Assembly: GCA_019614645.1 (NCBI GenBank)
Contig: JABWDB010000038.1
Span: 310,001-374,000, forward strand
Source: Stratiolaelaps scimitus
Lineage: Eukaryota; Arthropoda; Arachnida; Mesostigmata; Laelapidae
Reading direction: 5' to 3'
Length of the DNA stretch: 64,000 nucleotides
The translations under genes and the position numbers were made by a program. The notes beneath the pieces are model-generated. The model was not told where the DNA came from, ran no database searches, and worked only from the letters and a program-made list of their open reading frames with translations. Of this stretch, positions 1 through 12,100 are shown piece by piece. Each line of letters begins with the position of its first letter. Positions within the stretch are counted from its first letter, which is position 1.

Positions 1-2695
1 GGACGTACGCTATCTAGATAGATGATGAGGATAAATAGTGAGGTGCCTCTTGTCTTTGTCTCTTGCGCCACCTATGGTGTTTAAGTAAAGATTGGGTGCC
101 GGGTTCGAATATCCTTAGCTAATCGAATGCGATGAGTAACGCTATTTACGGGAGCGAATGTTGTATAAATGCTGCTAAGGGTTGTACCTTTACTACAAGT
201 CAGTGAATATTGATGCTTCCAATGTGCGCGCATTGACACTTCAGGTGAAAACCTAAAGTTGCTTTAACAGAAATGAGACAATAGAGAAAACCGTGATATC
301 GCCAAACTGAAATGCTTTTGTTTTCGATTTCGTCTGGATTTTAACAAAGATCCGTCCGGGAAATCTTGCTAGAAAGCTGATACATTTTTAGTTATGAGCG
401 AGCTGTCGTATCAGTCGCAGGAATATAGTAATAATAATGATGGCTGTAGTAATATAAGTTCAGTCAACTAGATTCGTACATGTGATATGATCTGAGAATA
501 TGATCGCCGTACGAATATCATTTGTTTCGTCTGAACGCGATCTTATTAACTGTGGCTCGTTCAGTTGCTCGTGTTGTGCGGACACCTATTCTGACGCGAG
601 CTCAAAGCCATTCACGAGAGCTTTCACCGATGCTTGCGCGTTCCGACCAACAAAGAGACAAAGGCGTATCGCACCGTACACCCGCTCATACAGGTAGAAT
701 ACAATACGAAGACAGCGAGATACAGTGAGTGAGAGAGAGAGAGAGAGAGATTCGCCATATTCTCACGCTTACGGGAGAAGAGCACTTCAGATCAGTGCGC
801 AGAGATCATCGCCTGCGCGAAGTGCCCCTGTGTGCGCTATGTTCACCGAAGCTGCGGCTGCTGCTGCTGTTGCTGTTGCTGTTTCGAGAATCGCGGCTTG
901 AACAACAACAACAACCAGCGATTCCGCTTCGTTCCACGATTTAGTGTTCGTTCGCAGATGTAGCAGCAGCAGCAGCAGCCGCAGCAGCAGCAGGATGCAA
1001 AGCGATGATTCTGTGCCGCGCGCCTGGAGCGGGTCGCGTTCGCGCGGAGTAGAGCGGTCGCAACCGAACCACCACCAGCGGTCGGTCGTTGGTCCATTCG
1101 CTCCCTGCCTTGCTCCTCCAATGGTGGTTGTAGTTGGCGGTGCAACTCGCTCCGTGGTACCGCCCACGCCGGCCGTCCGCGTGAGGGAAGCCCACCAAAG
1201 CAAAGCCCATCATCTATCTATCCTGTGCGTTGTTGTATCTATACAGGGTGTTGTTGCTGTTGTGGCTGAGTGGCATGCAGAACTCCCAGGCTCGGCGGGC
1301 GAGCGAGCGAGCAGCACGAGTCTCGGTGGTTAAACGCAGATCGACCAACCAATACAGACAGACAGACATTGCCGCCGCCGCCGCCGCCGCTGAGTTGCCG
1401 GGAAACGCCGCTGAGAAGAAAGCACGGAGCGATGTGGCACGAGCGAGCGATTCCTCTACTGTTGTTGTTACCATTGCTGCCGTTGCCGATGATCCCGATG
1501 CTGCTCCCATAGCAGCAGCAGAAGCAGCAGCAGGCCATAGCGACACCGGTGATGCGGATCGCTCCAATGGATTGACGAACTGACAGATATTCTCTCGCTG
1601 CAGCCGCAACCGGCGACCGCGATGTCGGTAACGTCGAATGAATCCCAATTCGAGGAGTGAACGCATTTCACTGGAGCATTCCGGTGAGCAGCAGCAGCAG
1701 CGGAAGCAATCGCAATTGCAGTGTTTGCCCATCTATAATATCTGTCTCACCCAGTGGCTTCTGCATTAGCCGAACTCTGACGGGCGTGCTGGTTTTTTTT
1801 TGTTCGCCATCTCTAATCTAGTTCGATTATGACGAGAGCTACGGCCGATCGTCTCACGCTCGAAGTGTCATTGTGTTGTTTTCTGTGTGTTACGGAGGAC
1901 AGGATGAAGAGAAGATCAACTACTACTATTGTATAATAATTCGTGTGTTTTCGGTTGGTGTCTCACTAGTTGCGTTGAAGCTCCATAGTCAACTATGATG
2001 GTTAGAAAAATGATTCCTCTTCCAAATTGGCTATAAATTAACAGGCCGGTAAGGTCCTCGTTTCGGTGGTGTCCGGTGAGTGAGTTGTTCGACGCCACCT
2101 TTTCGACGGTGACAGCCAGGCGATCGTGCGCCTTTTACTTCTTGTTCCAGCAGTTGAAGCTGCGCAGTCGTGTGATGACTTGGATTGTCCGCCTGATGAT
2201 GATAACGCCAGGGATGCTGTCACATTCCGGCTGTTACTACTATCTTTATGACCGCACTCGTAGATTGCAATGCGAATTGTATTCTAGAACATTCGTCGTT
2301 GAGTCTGTTCGACGTCCCCTTTTTCGGCCTAATAGCGTAATTTTGCCGTAAAACAGCAACATACGAGCGATTTGAGAAAGAAGAGCTTAGCTTGTCAATT
2401 GGCGACATACCCGTTTGCGCTGTTCACTTGGCAGGATGTGATCGAAATAATTCGCCAAGCTAAGCGTGTTGTTATGAACTTGGCGAGCACGAAGTCGAGG
2501 ACTGTACCCGACAAGGGACTATAATACAAGTGAAGTGAATTATGTGTGATGTACATGTTGTTCAACGAACCAAACCTCGTGAGGATACCTGAACTCGAAT
2601 CTGTAACACGGTTGATCTCTACGAGCTGTGGAGAATTACTAGCTAATTACTACGAATTAGCAACGAAATTCTAATTCGTCTACCCCGGACCAAAG
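1..2695 (+). promoter_or_regulatory. Probable promoter / 5' UTR region of the main gene
   Basis: This is the GC-rich, triplet-repeat-rich flank before the first recognised coding exon. It holds a (GA)n run near 729-750, CTG repeats near 849-880, a CAG run at 963-993, a CCG run at 1371-1391 and CAG clusters near 1509-1535 and 1688-1699. Many short open frames overlap here on both strands, but they translate these repeats into poly-Q, poly-A or poly-L and lack consistent codon bias, so I do not call them genes. Long GC-rich, repeat-rich 5' UTR or promoter tracts are common ahead of animal genes with long first introns. That role is inferred from position only. I could not place a TATA box or transcription start. 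The first 500 bases show nothing recognisable apart from a weak tRNA B-box-like string near 100-112. Confidence 0.4.
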
Positions 2696-2830
2696 ATGAG
2701 CCGCAACCACAACGGCAGCGTTGCGCTCGTCGGCCGCTGCCGCAACAGCCGACGTTCATCCCTGCGCTCGGTTCGATCCCAGCGGAGTCTAAGAGACTCC
2801 AAGCTGAGCATGGAACAGCTCATGGCGTAC
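2696..2830 (+). CDS. Probable first coding exon, Ser/Arg-rich N-terminus of unidentified protein
   Basis: The ATG at 2696 has A at -3 and opens a frame of 45 codons before a stop at 2837. The peptide is basic and Ser/Arg-rich (for example RRSSLRSVRSQRSLR) and ends near SMEQLMA. Codons are strongly GC-ending, as in the exons at 39.8 and 62.6 kb and unlike the flanking DNA. Two donors precede the stop. GC|GTACGT (GT at 2827) is the better match but leaves a phase-2 end. TAC|GTTTAC (GT at 2831) is weaker but ends in phase 0, which fits an acceptor at 39834. So the 3' edge is either 2826 or 2830. No signal peptide or domain is visible. A basic Ser/Arg-rich start occurs in many nuclear and cytoskeletal proteins and does not identify a family. 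It belongs to the same gene as the later exons by strand, codon bias and order only. Confidence 0.6.
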
Positions 2831-5190
2831 GTTTACTAATGAACTACTATAATATTTAGTGAGGTTTGATGATGATAATGATTTTGATAATGTGTTCAAG
2901 TCATTTGTTTGTTATCTTTCAACGAGTCGTTCCACAGCAGCAGCAGTCGCTTAGATAGTGCTCTCGGGTTGGCGTGTGCATAGGGGATGTAATGATACCT
3001 TGGTAATTTCGAACAGTTCCAAAAGGCTGCGCAGGCATTGAGAGTACGTACCTCCGCTAAAGCACAGAACGAATGATGTCGCGCTCAACCATCTGATTAC
3101 CTAGATCATGCCTAACGATCCTCCAGATGAAATTGTCTTTAGAATTCTCTGTGTCTACATGGAATAATATATTAGCGTCCTTCTTTAATGCTCGCATATT
3201 GTATTCTCATTTGCATTACACAAACAAGATCCTTATTGCCCTTATTGCTCAGACAGATAGGTTTATACACTTCAACATTAAGTGGTGTTATGTAAGTTGA
3301 TTGAACCTTAATATATAATATCAATTATGATTACTGTATTGAAGTGCTCTGTGATATATGAATATATGTATCTCTCTCTCATTATATATATATATATATT
3401 CGGCAAACATATAAATAATTTATGTCTATCTATAATTAAGAATTAAAAAGAAGAAGAAAGGTTATTAATTAATACATTTCAAGATATATAGGGGAAAAAT
3501 ACCGAATGACATCTCCTTTGCCATCATTGACATTGAAAGACGCACGACCCGACGAAAGACGGTCGTTTACTATTAAATAGTCTAACCGCTATGCCCTAGC
3601 TTATCGCCTTCCGGTCATCTGGGACCGTTCGCTACCTCGTGAGATCTCACACCTCAGCAAAAAAGAGTTCACTTGCGAAGTGAAGAAAGTGACTAAAAAT
3701 GAAACTATTTGTATAGAAACAAATAAGTAGATGTTATGTGTGCAATTTAATATTATGTGTAATGTTCGGGTGATGACGCACCTCTTATAATATGGGCTTC
3801 TGCATAGGATAGTCTAACTAGAGAAGTCCGGTTTTGCACACTGCACAGTTCATGTAACTTTTAGTATGGCTTTTATGGTCATGTCTATTACGATATGTTA
3901 CAGACACTTTTATCCTTTTATTTTTCTTTTTCGAGACCTTAAGGGGTTTGTGCCGATGTTGGTTTCAATCTGACTGCAAATGAATGTTCATGATCTCTGC
4001 CCCCAGACCCTGTGCAACCAAGTATTTAGCCACCTGTATTATATATTCTATAATTCAGAAATATGTGTTTTGCAACGTATCGTTATGTATGTGCCCTTTA
4101 AAACGTCGACCTCGGAGCTCTGCTGTCGATGCTCAATAGAGCACTGCCTATGTGTCGGCTGTGACGGCTACTCCAGTGCCATCAAACATCATTCAAAGTC
4201 CGGACGTGATACATTGTTATACTACGATACACTGCGTGTGTACGGCACCTGTCCAGAAAGCGTTGTGCTATGAAAATCTATAGAACGTAGTTGAACACGT
4301 ACTATCGTCTCCAGCTGGCTGAAACGTCTAAGACTGGAACAAACGGTATTGTCACTGCACCAGATCGGGGACCTCGTGCACCTGCTATTGTCGTAAATCG
4401 ACAATTGCCTTTGCGGAGCGTTTTTTGTTCGTTGTGTTTCGTTGGGATGAAAAGAGGGCCTTATCCCTTTGCGGAGCTGACGCCTGCACTCCTCAACGCG
4501 GATGAAAGGAAGAACACATTTTTGTACCTCTACCGTTCCCTTATGAGAAAACGAAATATATTAAAACGCCAGCTAAAGCCGACAACTCGTAAGGTGAAGG
4601 AAAATGATAGAATCGTTGTAACTTGTGGAAATAGTCACTTTTTCCTATCATGACAATACCTATTGCGTTGTCTTCGTTGGCCTTGAACGTCGCCAGGAAA
4701 AGAGTGAATCGAACAGTTCGTTTGTCCTCCTCTGATCAGAATCTACGAATTCGATCTGGGGTCGACACCACCTGAATACCACTCCGACGTACAACACGTC
4801 GACGTACAGAGCACAAACTGTAACCGATATATTCAAGTAGAGTAGAATAACGTCTTTATTAAGTGGGCTGTAAAAACTGACAGGTGGTTTCTCTAAGGAG
4901 CTATGTTTTATGCTGAGGTATCAGTCTAAAGGTTAGGCGTGTTTTGTCTACGTGCTACGCTGGTTTGATGTACAGCAAAATAAAGCCATAATGAAAAAGC
5001 TTGTTTTCATAGCAGGAATGAGGCCTGTTTTTGTAGCTCACTTCTGATATAGTCTTCTTGCGATATTTCTCGACGAATTCAAATCAGTCTCTAGCTATTC
5101 TATTCTATTATATGTTAGTGACTATCTTATAAGCTCATCGCGGACTTTCAGCACGACCTAAGAAGCAGTCAAATAACAAGGTACTGGACA
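2831..5190 (+). other. Intron 1, first segment: AT-rich, no gene seen
   Basis: The sequence is AT-rich with a (TA)n run at 3384-3399 and a CT run just before it. Frames at 3980-4273 and 4291-4653 are open for about 100 codons but show ordinary background codon use and no motif, so they are left out. I see no RNA gene. Confidence 0.5.
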
Positions 5191-6920
5191 CTCTCTCATT
5201 ATTCCTGTAGCCTACGCTGCACTTGAGTTCGCTTTCCACGACGGCGACCGCTGGCTCCGTAGCGAGGGCCCACCTGAACAGGTTGATTAGTGACAATCGT
5301 CAACATCAACCTAACTAACTCGCGCTGAATGCAGAAAGCAGCGCAAATAACAGCGCATCTCCGCATGACCGCTGCTCCGTTAGGACTGGAGTACCTGTGT
5401 GTCCATCTGTCCGTCTGTGATGTGAGGGTCTGCCTCTGCGTAGACTCACCGTACGCTCTTGTCGGTCGGTCGGAACCCCCGAGTGGAGTGGAGTTGAGGT
5501 GAGAGTGATGACGCTCACGCCTCTCGCTTTGTCTGCCTGTTTGCATCTGTGCGTGTACGTCTACACTGCTAGTACAGTGGAGCGTTCGTACGGAGTGGCA
5601 TGATGGACGGAAGGAAGACACTGCGCATGACATTTGTTCCAACTGCTGTTGTTGTTGTTGTTGTTGTCGCTCACAGCAGCGGAGACTGCAAGAGAGTGCA
5701 GTTTGCCCCCATTTTGTTCTCTTTCTTCGTGGTCGTCGTCGTTGTCATCGTCGGCGAGTGTGCGGGCCGAGGCTGGGAATCACAGCCTCAGACTTCCAGC
5801 GGTCCGTCGTCAGAAGGTCGCGCACACACGAACGCGGACTAGGTCAAGCAACTGCTCTTATCAGGTTTCTTGTGGAGATGGAAATGTGCTCAGCAGTGCT
5901 CCGCCGCTGACGTCTGAAGTCAGCTGTTGATGAGTGGAACTTGACACAGACTCAGCACACTCTCTCGGTATGGCTCTCCAGAAGAAGAATTTACCACCAT
6001 CGAGCATACTGCATATGATGTGTTTACAAGAATGAACAGGATAGGGGGTGAAACAAATGTCCACGAAAACCCGTTGGAATACGACCTAATCGTTCAGAGT
6101 ATGGCTACAGTGTCAGAAATATTGTATCTGTACGGGCAGCATCACGTAGTCAACTGCGTGTGCACACACGCTGTTGTATTTAGATGGCTTGATGGACCGT
6201 TCCCTAGGAGGAAGGCAGTGGCTGCCCACAATTCCTTCCTGATCCAAGGAGAGGCCATGCCGAAGGGGCCACTATCGATGGTAATGGTCGTGGTGATGGC
6301 TCAGAGCCAGCCTCGATATCTCAGCTGTTGTTCAGCAGTCAGCTGTTCGCCTGCTGCGTCACGGGGCCGGCTCTCTGCCTTGCCGCCCGCTTTGGCTAAC
6401 AACAAGATCAACCACAACAACATAAACGACAGGAGCAGACGGACGATGTCATGCCAAGGGAGGGGGCGGCTGGCGAGGGCGAGTTTCTGCTGCTGCTGCT
6501 GCTGCTGCCGTTGTTTCTGGACAGCCGTAGCAATAGCAGCAGCCGAGTCCCTCGCGCTCCTTCTGGCTGCCGTCGGTCTAGAAGGGGCACCACCAGAAGG
6601 CTGTGTCACTACTAGGCCGTGTGGCCTGACTCCTAACTGAATGCACGTTGCCCTTTCCCGTCACTGTCTCCAGAGTAGAAGAGGAGGGCCTATTAAATCC
6701 AGCTTTAATGGCTTCAAGGCCATCTTTACCCTGTCATTTTCGTTTTCCTCTTCGTATTCTGGTGGCTGAATTCTGTGTGGCCGAGTGGCCTGGTGACCCA
6801 ATTCCGGCGACCACCAACGAGGCACCATGGGCATTCTGGGGACGTTTTGCCTAAGGCTGAGAAAAAACCTTGAACTGTCTATTGGAGACCACTGGATGGA
6901 TTCGAGCCTATTGAAAGACA
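5190..6920. other. GC-rich, triplet-repeat patch inside intron 1
   Basis: GC content rises, with a TTG run at 5643-5668 and a CTG run at 6488-6509. Long frames lie on both strands. The plus frame 6020-6640 (206 codons) owes its length largely to the CTG run, read as poly-Cys. The minus frame 6609-6301 reads a seven-residue poly-Gln, then a hydrophobic stretch (IVRLLLSFMLLWLILLLA) that could span a membrane. No splice sites or homology cue favour either strand, so I do not call a gene. It could be an unrecognised exon or a regulatory CpG-rich patch. Confidence 0.35.
6488..6509. repeat. (CTG)n / (CAG)n trinucleotide repeat
   Basis: About seven uninterrupted CTG units on the plus strand. On the minus strand they are the poly-Gln codons of the frame noted in this patch. 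Confidence 0.9.
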
Positions 6921-8500
6921 CCTGCTACGACGGTTTTTCGTTAATGTTCGTCTATTACTGGAGGAGGATACGATTATGTCCTCATCGAATTTAGTCTCTG
7001 TTAGTCAGGTGCCATCGTGTAAGGCGGGGTGCCACTGTCATAATGTCTGGACAAGAGGCACAGTCAGGCGATTCCGCACAAGGCTGCGCGAAATACAGTA
7101 GGTGCGTTTGCCTTCAATAATTGAAGAAACCTTGTGATGTTGATCGCTGCTTGCTTACATCAGGGAATAATTATTTGTTATGATTAACTGGAACATTGCC
7201 TAGCGTTGACAGGGATTAAGATGAAAAACTATTTATGTCATATTTAATTGAAACAAAAAGCCTACGAAATTAGAATCACAAAATAATGATTAGAATAAAT
7301 GTAGAGCAAATGTGATATTATCATCTTGTAATCTCTATTTGAATATCTGCCTACCTAAGGGAGTGTTACCGCCGAATGCTAAGAGAGCACGAAGTTGTCA
7401 TCACATCGAATTGATTTTGAAAGGTTGTCGGTAAAATCAACGGGAGCAGGAAAAAACAGGCCGAGCAATACGCTATTTTTCACAAATTATAACGAGTAAT
7501 TGCTCCTTTGAAATTGTAGGCGATAGGCGCTCTTTCGTTGTCAACCCTTTTAAGCTTTCTTAATGGGAAGTCGCTCAGAGATTCATGCTCAGTAAGCGAA
7601 ATACGCTCAGAATGGTTGACTCCAGATTTCTCCGACTGACAACCTTTCCAAACACAATCTACCTACCTGAAACAAGTTCACCTACCTCGAATCCTTACAA
7701 TAAGTGCAATCGGCTATCTGTCAATAGAATTGTCAATAGATAAAGATAGAGAGAGGGAGGGTCGCCAAATGATGGTGCCTAAAATATTGATACTCGGTAG
7801 CCATCACAGGTGCACAATGCAGGTATGTGTCAAGCAAGTTTGCAGAATACTATCTCTAGATTGAGTACACCTTGTTGTGGGTAGACTATTAGGATATGTG
7901 TACAAAAAAAAATAAAAAAAGCCTATTAGTAAATGCGAATGAATGTACTTTACATAGTAATTCGGTATATATATTTCACGACAAGGTAAATTCGTCGAGT
8001 TACCACCATGTGATTGATGATGATGATGTAGATACAGATTTAGACATTGACAGATTGGAGGGGACATCATCGCCGAAGTATCACCATCTCGCGATTATGG
8101 CTATAATTATTATTATTATTGTTGAGCCAAATTTAAATGTTTATGTTGGACAAGTTTAACAAAATGAATGGTAGTGATAATGTGAATAGCATTTTACTCA
8201 TCACGGAAACAGAAGCATACTATGAATATTATAATAGAACATTATTTTGTATATCATATGACTTTACTCTAGTCTGACCTACGTCCCTGTTGGCGGCTCT
8301 TTGTTTCTCTAACGACGAGAGAGGAACGTGGGAGCGTGCCTTATGTCATTGCCGCCCGCGAGTGCACGATAATATGAGGTGAAATTCGCTAATGGTCGAT
8401 TTTTGATGGTGGGTATTGCCAACGACCTAATAATGAGGACGAGGCGACGACGACAATGTGCGTATGTTTTAGAAGGGAAAAAGACTTCACGATGGCTTTC
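6921..8500. other. Intron 1 segment: AT-rich, no gene seen
   Basis: Mostly AT-rich DNA with scattered A runs (7905-7920) and short GAT/ATT repeats. Open frames here are short and compositionally random. Nothing recognisable. Confidence 0.5.
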
Positions 8501-8607
8501 ATAGGCCCAAGGCGAAAGGTCACCATCGCGAACGTCATCTTTAGTTTTCGGCCTTTGTGCATCCGTCTACGAGTTCTACGCGAGCGGCGGGGCTCTTGAC
8601 GGAACTA

Positions 8608-8621
8608 GGGGGGGGGGGGGG
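8608..8621. repeat. Poly(G) homopolymer tract
   Basis: An uninterrupted run of about 14 G residues, conspicuous because G runs of this length are rare elsewhere in the window. It borders the GC-rich ORF-dense patch at 8.65-9.2 kb. Confidence 0.9.
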
Positions 8622-8649
8622 TGAGGGGTACCTTTCGCGTAGGTCTACT

Positions 8650-8988
8650 TTATTGCTTTTGCCCGCGTGGGATAATGTTCGTCACCGACCTCGGCCGTCG
8701 CTGTCGCTGCTGCTGCTGCCTGTGGCAGTCACCATTCCTGCTGGCAGCAGCAGCCGCTGGTTTCACGAAGATGGCCGAAACGAGGTGATCGATGGTGTCC
8801 TGCGTGCCGGGAACGTACGGGACATGAAGGCTCACCCAGCCATCGATGTCCCGGATAACCGCCGTGTATGTCATCTTGCAAAGTAGATACGAATATACGG
8901 ACAGAGCAAGCAAGCGAACGAGCGGACCGACCAAGCAGTCTTCAGGAACGCGGACGGACATGGGTTTATTCCGTAGCTGCTGCTTCAA
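8650..8988 (-). CDS. Possible nested coding fragment, unidentified (minus strand)
   Basis: A 112-codon frame on the minus strand inside intron 1. Its middle (plus coordinates about 8765-8880) reads MTYTAVIRDIDGWVSLHVPY and on to KPAAAA with strongly GC-ending codons, in contrast to the AT-rich surroundings. A short pyrimidine-containing stretch ending in CAAG precedes that ATG and could be an acceptor. A GTGACT after the NG codons could be a donor. The last part reads a CAG tract as poly-Gln. I do not recognise the family. The plus strand of the same block also has an open frame with good codon use, so the strand is uncertain. It could be an exon of a nested gene, a fossil of a retroposed gene, or chance. 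Confidence 0.2.
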   Translation of the reverse strand: MKQQLRNKPMSVRVPEDCLVGPLVRLLALSVYSYLLCKMTYTAVIRDIDGWVSLHVPYVPGTQDTIDHLVSAIFVKPAAAAASRNGDCHRQQQQRQRRPRSVTNIIPRGQKQ

Positions 8989-9007
8989 TAGGGCGAGGCA
9001 GTCTGAT

Positions 9008-9196
9008 CTACCGAATATGATCGGCTTCTATCTCGACTAGCCTGCCCGTGCTGGCTAACACAAGGGAACTCAAAGCCAGGATGAGATGAAGGACGGCTTC
9101 AGAACAGGGGTCGGATAGGGGCCAGAGTCCACTCGATGGAAAAGGTCCATAGTCCAACGATGTCAGAACATCGTCCAAACACGACTCTTGCATCAT
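9008..9196 (-). CDS. Possible short coding fragment beside the 8.65-8.99 kb frame
   Basis: A 62-codon minus-strand frame immediately upstream, in the minus-strand sense, of the 8988-8650 frame. The peptide has alternating hydrophobic stretches (VLHLILALSSLVLASTGRL), enough for one weak membrane-like segment, but shows no known motif. It is listed because two adjacent GC-biased frames on one strand could be parts of one nested gene. Support is weak: there is no convincing donor or acceptor between them and no recognisable domain. Confidence 0.1.
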   Translation of the reverse strand: MMQESCLDDVLTSLDYGPFPSSGLWPLSDPCSEAVLHLILALSSLVLASTGRLVEIEADHIR

Positions 9197-12100
9197 CTCA
9201 CGGAAGTGTTACCGTAGATAATAAGTTAGTGCTGACACTGCTCGGGGGCCAAGTATTGTAATTAAAGTGACTGACCTATTTGTTTTTATAGCGAGCTCGG
9301 CATTCTCTCTGATATATTACAGAGCAGCACGTAGATGCATATACTTAGATAACTAATAATCGATTCCATATAATTGGCTATAGCGTTCGTTCTCGAAGTA
9401 AATCAAGATGACACATATGCAAAATGGCTTCGCTCTAATCATGAGGAGGAATACCCAAGCATAGTGCAAAAACAATATGGGCACTGCCAGTGAACAATAT
9501 AGCAAATATAGGGCTAACTCAGTCAATGGTTGAAAAATGATCCGATTTTAATTAAGCGAAAAGGTCATCAGGGGTATGCAGCGCCATACAGCTGATAAGC
9601 ACAAAGTGATATACGATAAAATAGTGTTATATATATTCGAATTTGAGTGGGTCTGAATAGTGAATTGAGAGTGATTTTTTTCTTACCTGTCGTGGGCACT
9701 AGCGCAGTTTAAACTAACTGACAAGCCTCCGTATCGACGAGTGTTACATGGTAAGATCGTCCTAAAAGCTGACACGCCGGCCACGCCTAAAACGTCTCAA
9801 AGAAGATGTTAGGACGTGACCTCGTTGGGGGGGGGTTGTTATTGCTTGTTCTTGTCTTGATGTTACATGTACATCTTCGCCTCAGCGACGGGATCACAGA
9901 ACCGAACGAAGGCCGACTCTGCAACTTTTCCGGAGTGATGATGTTAGAGCGCTTTTTTTGACAACGAACCCCTGTTCTGCTCTAAAAAGTTCTTTGTGTC
10001 TAGCGTATCCTGGCAACCAATCTATTAGATTCTACTATAATTCTTCTTTTTTTTTTAATGTGGACTGGGGTAGACACAAACTATCGTGTCTGCAAACACA
10101 ATCGTTGTTCACTTTGCCGTACACTAGCTTATAACAAGCTCAGCATGCTGGAAACACTTTTATTCAAATTGTACGCCCTGTATGGTGTTTAGCACGATTG
10201 CGTTAAAGGATGTATTGCAGACAACAATTAAATATAATACTGCAGCATTCATCTTCGTCAGCGTTCGTCTTCTGAGCTCCTATCATAGATCAGGAAGCTC
10301 TTGGAAACTGTTCATTTATCATTAGCTGTTCAGTGAGGTTAGAATCGTGGCAGATAAATCGAGACATGTACACATTCGGAAATATCACATGTTAATTTGA
10401 TATTTTTTTTATTTTCTTATGATCATGATATCTTCGATTAGAGTATGGAATAGATTGCATGGGACCAATCACATTGTTATTCAATCAGTCGACTTGAGTC
10501 TTTGTGTGTGTGTGTGTTTGTGTATATCTGTAAGAGTCGTTGTTAAGACCGCGTATACGACGAATGCTTGTTTGCGGCCTCAGAATATTACTTGCTCCGA
10601 ATGGCGGCAGGTTCGAGTTATTAATGGTTGCCGCTCGCTAATTGTCAACGTACTTTATCCTTAGCTGCCGAATGAGTGCCTCTCGATGTGTTCAAACCGC
10701 TTTGACAACAATTGGCGCCTTGAGTGCGGCGATATTAGCCCTCCCCACAATTCACAACTCAGAGGAAAGAATTGGGCCTCGCCCAGAACAACAGATTGCC
10801 CAGACTGGAACATATATGCAACAACATGAAGATAAGCACACCGTAACGCGGCACAGACAACGACAGACCAATTCCAGTTCAAGAAGTCGTATGAAATTAG
10901 CGCCCACTCGAGCCATAATGATTTCCATAGCAAGCATGGAACAGCAGGGGCGGTAATGGAGGTCATGTGTGCACTTAACTAGTCAACTCACGACACTCAT
11001 TAATGTTTGTTAATCCCACAACAATCTGTAGCTTCCACGCAATATATTTCTGGCCCCTGTTGACGCTTATATAGTCAAACGTTTGTTTAACATAACGCAG
11101 GCAAACTTCAGTTATGGCCGACGATGCTGTTTGGCAGGCATATATAGCTCAAGGCTGCTGTTATCAAACAAGTTTTGCTTTATTTCGTTCCAATTTTCAC
11201 AATGATTCTTAATCACTGGAGCGGTCCATAGCTTATGTTACACACACGAACAAAAAATACCGTGCTAAAGGTAGACGTGGAAAAAGAGACAACAGAGCTC
11301 CCGTTTAGTTATCGCAATGTCATCGGCAATTTGTACATTATGCATAGGTTTATTGGAGGTATATACGGCGTCATCTGTTTAGTTGCTCCCTGCCGTGCAT
11401 TGGATTCAAGGGATACGTTGGAAAGAGAGTTGGGTTAATCTCATGCAAAGTGTTCATTGTTGGTGGCCATCATGAATCTGGCAGGATACACGCTGAGTGT
11501 TGTGTTTTCCGCAAACTGACATTGTCACTTTTGGAGGTGATAATGTCCGGCGAGTGAGCGCGGCTGGTGAAGTGCACGTAGTTACGTAGCTGCGCTTTCA
11601 TTGAAAGCACTTTGGCCTGGCGACTGCGTTGGCAGTAGACCGACCGCACCCCGCCTTCGTCGAGATAGGTAACTGTATTCTTATCAAAAACGCAGAACTA
11701 TACCCCTATCAATTACTATGATTAGGCATCGACTAGATTCTGCGACAGCTCTGGCCAGAGCATGCAGTGCAGTGAGTCATCGAATTCTCTCCTCGGCCAC
11801 GGGAACGACTTCAGAGCATGAGAAGTTCCCTCTCGGTGTTAAGTAAACAGAGATCATTTTTGGGGTAGAGCAATCGGATGGAGGGAGCGATCAGCTATAG
11901 CTCGAGGGAACTACGATTGCAGCAGCGCTGTTTATTGACTTCCCATCAGCGGTGTTTTCATTCTCGCACCAGGAAAAAAAGGGCAAATTGGCTATTCATA
12001 GAATCTCTTCTGGCTGGCCACCTCGAATCGGATATCACTAGACATTCTATCGAACAAACAACGGACAGCCCTCTTAGAATTCGCTCGAAGGGACCAAAGG

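Noticed and set aside
91..112. B-box-like string GGGTTCGAATATCC suggesting a tRNA
   Set aside because: No A box at the right distance and no acceptor or anticodon stem could be folded from the flanks.
787..1213. Overlapping minus-strand frames with poly-Gln, poly-Leu and poly-Ala near the 5' end
   Set aside because: Their length comes from CAG/CTG repeats read in three frames. No splice sites, start context or consistent codon bias.
6020..6640. 206-codon plus frame as a gene
   Set aside because: Extended by a CTG run read as poly-Cys. Composition is otherwise random and a minus frame overlaps it.
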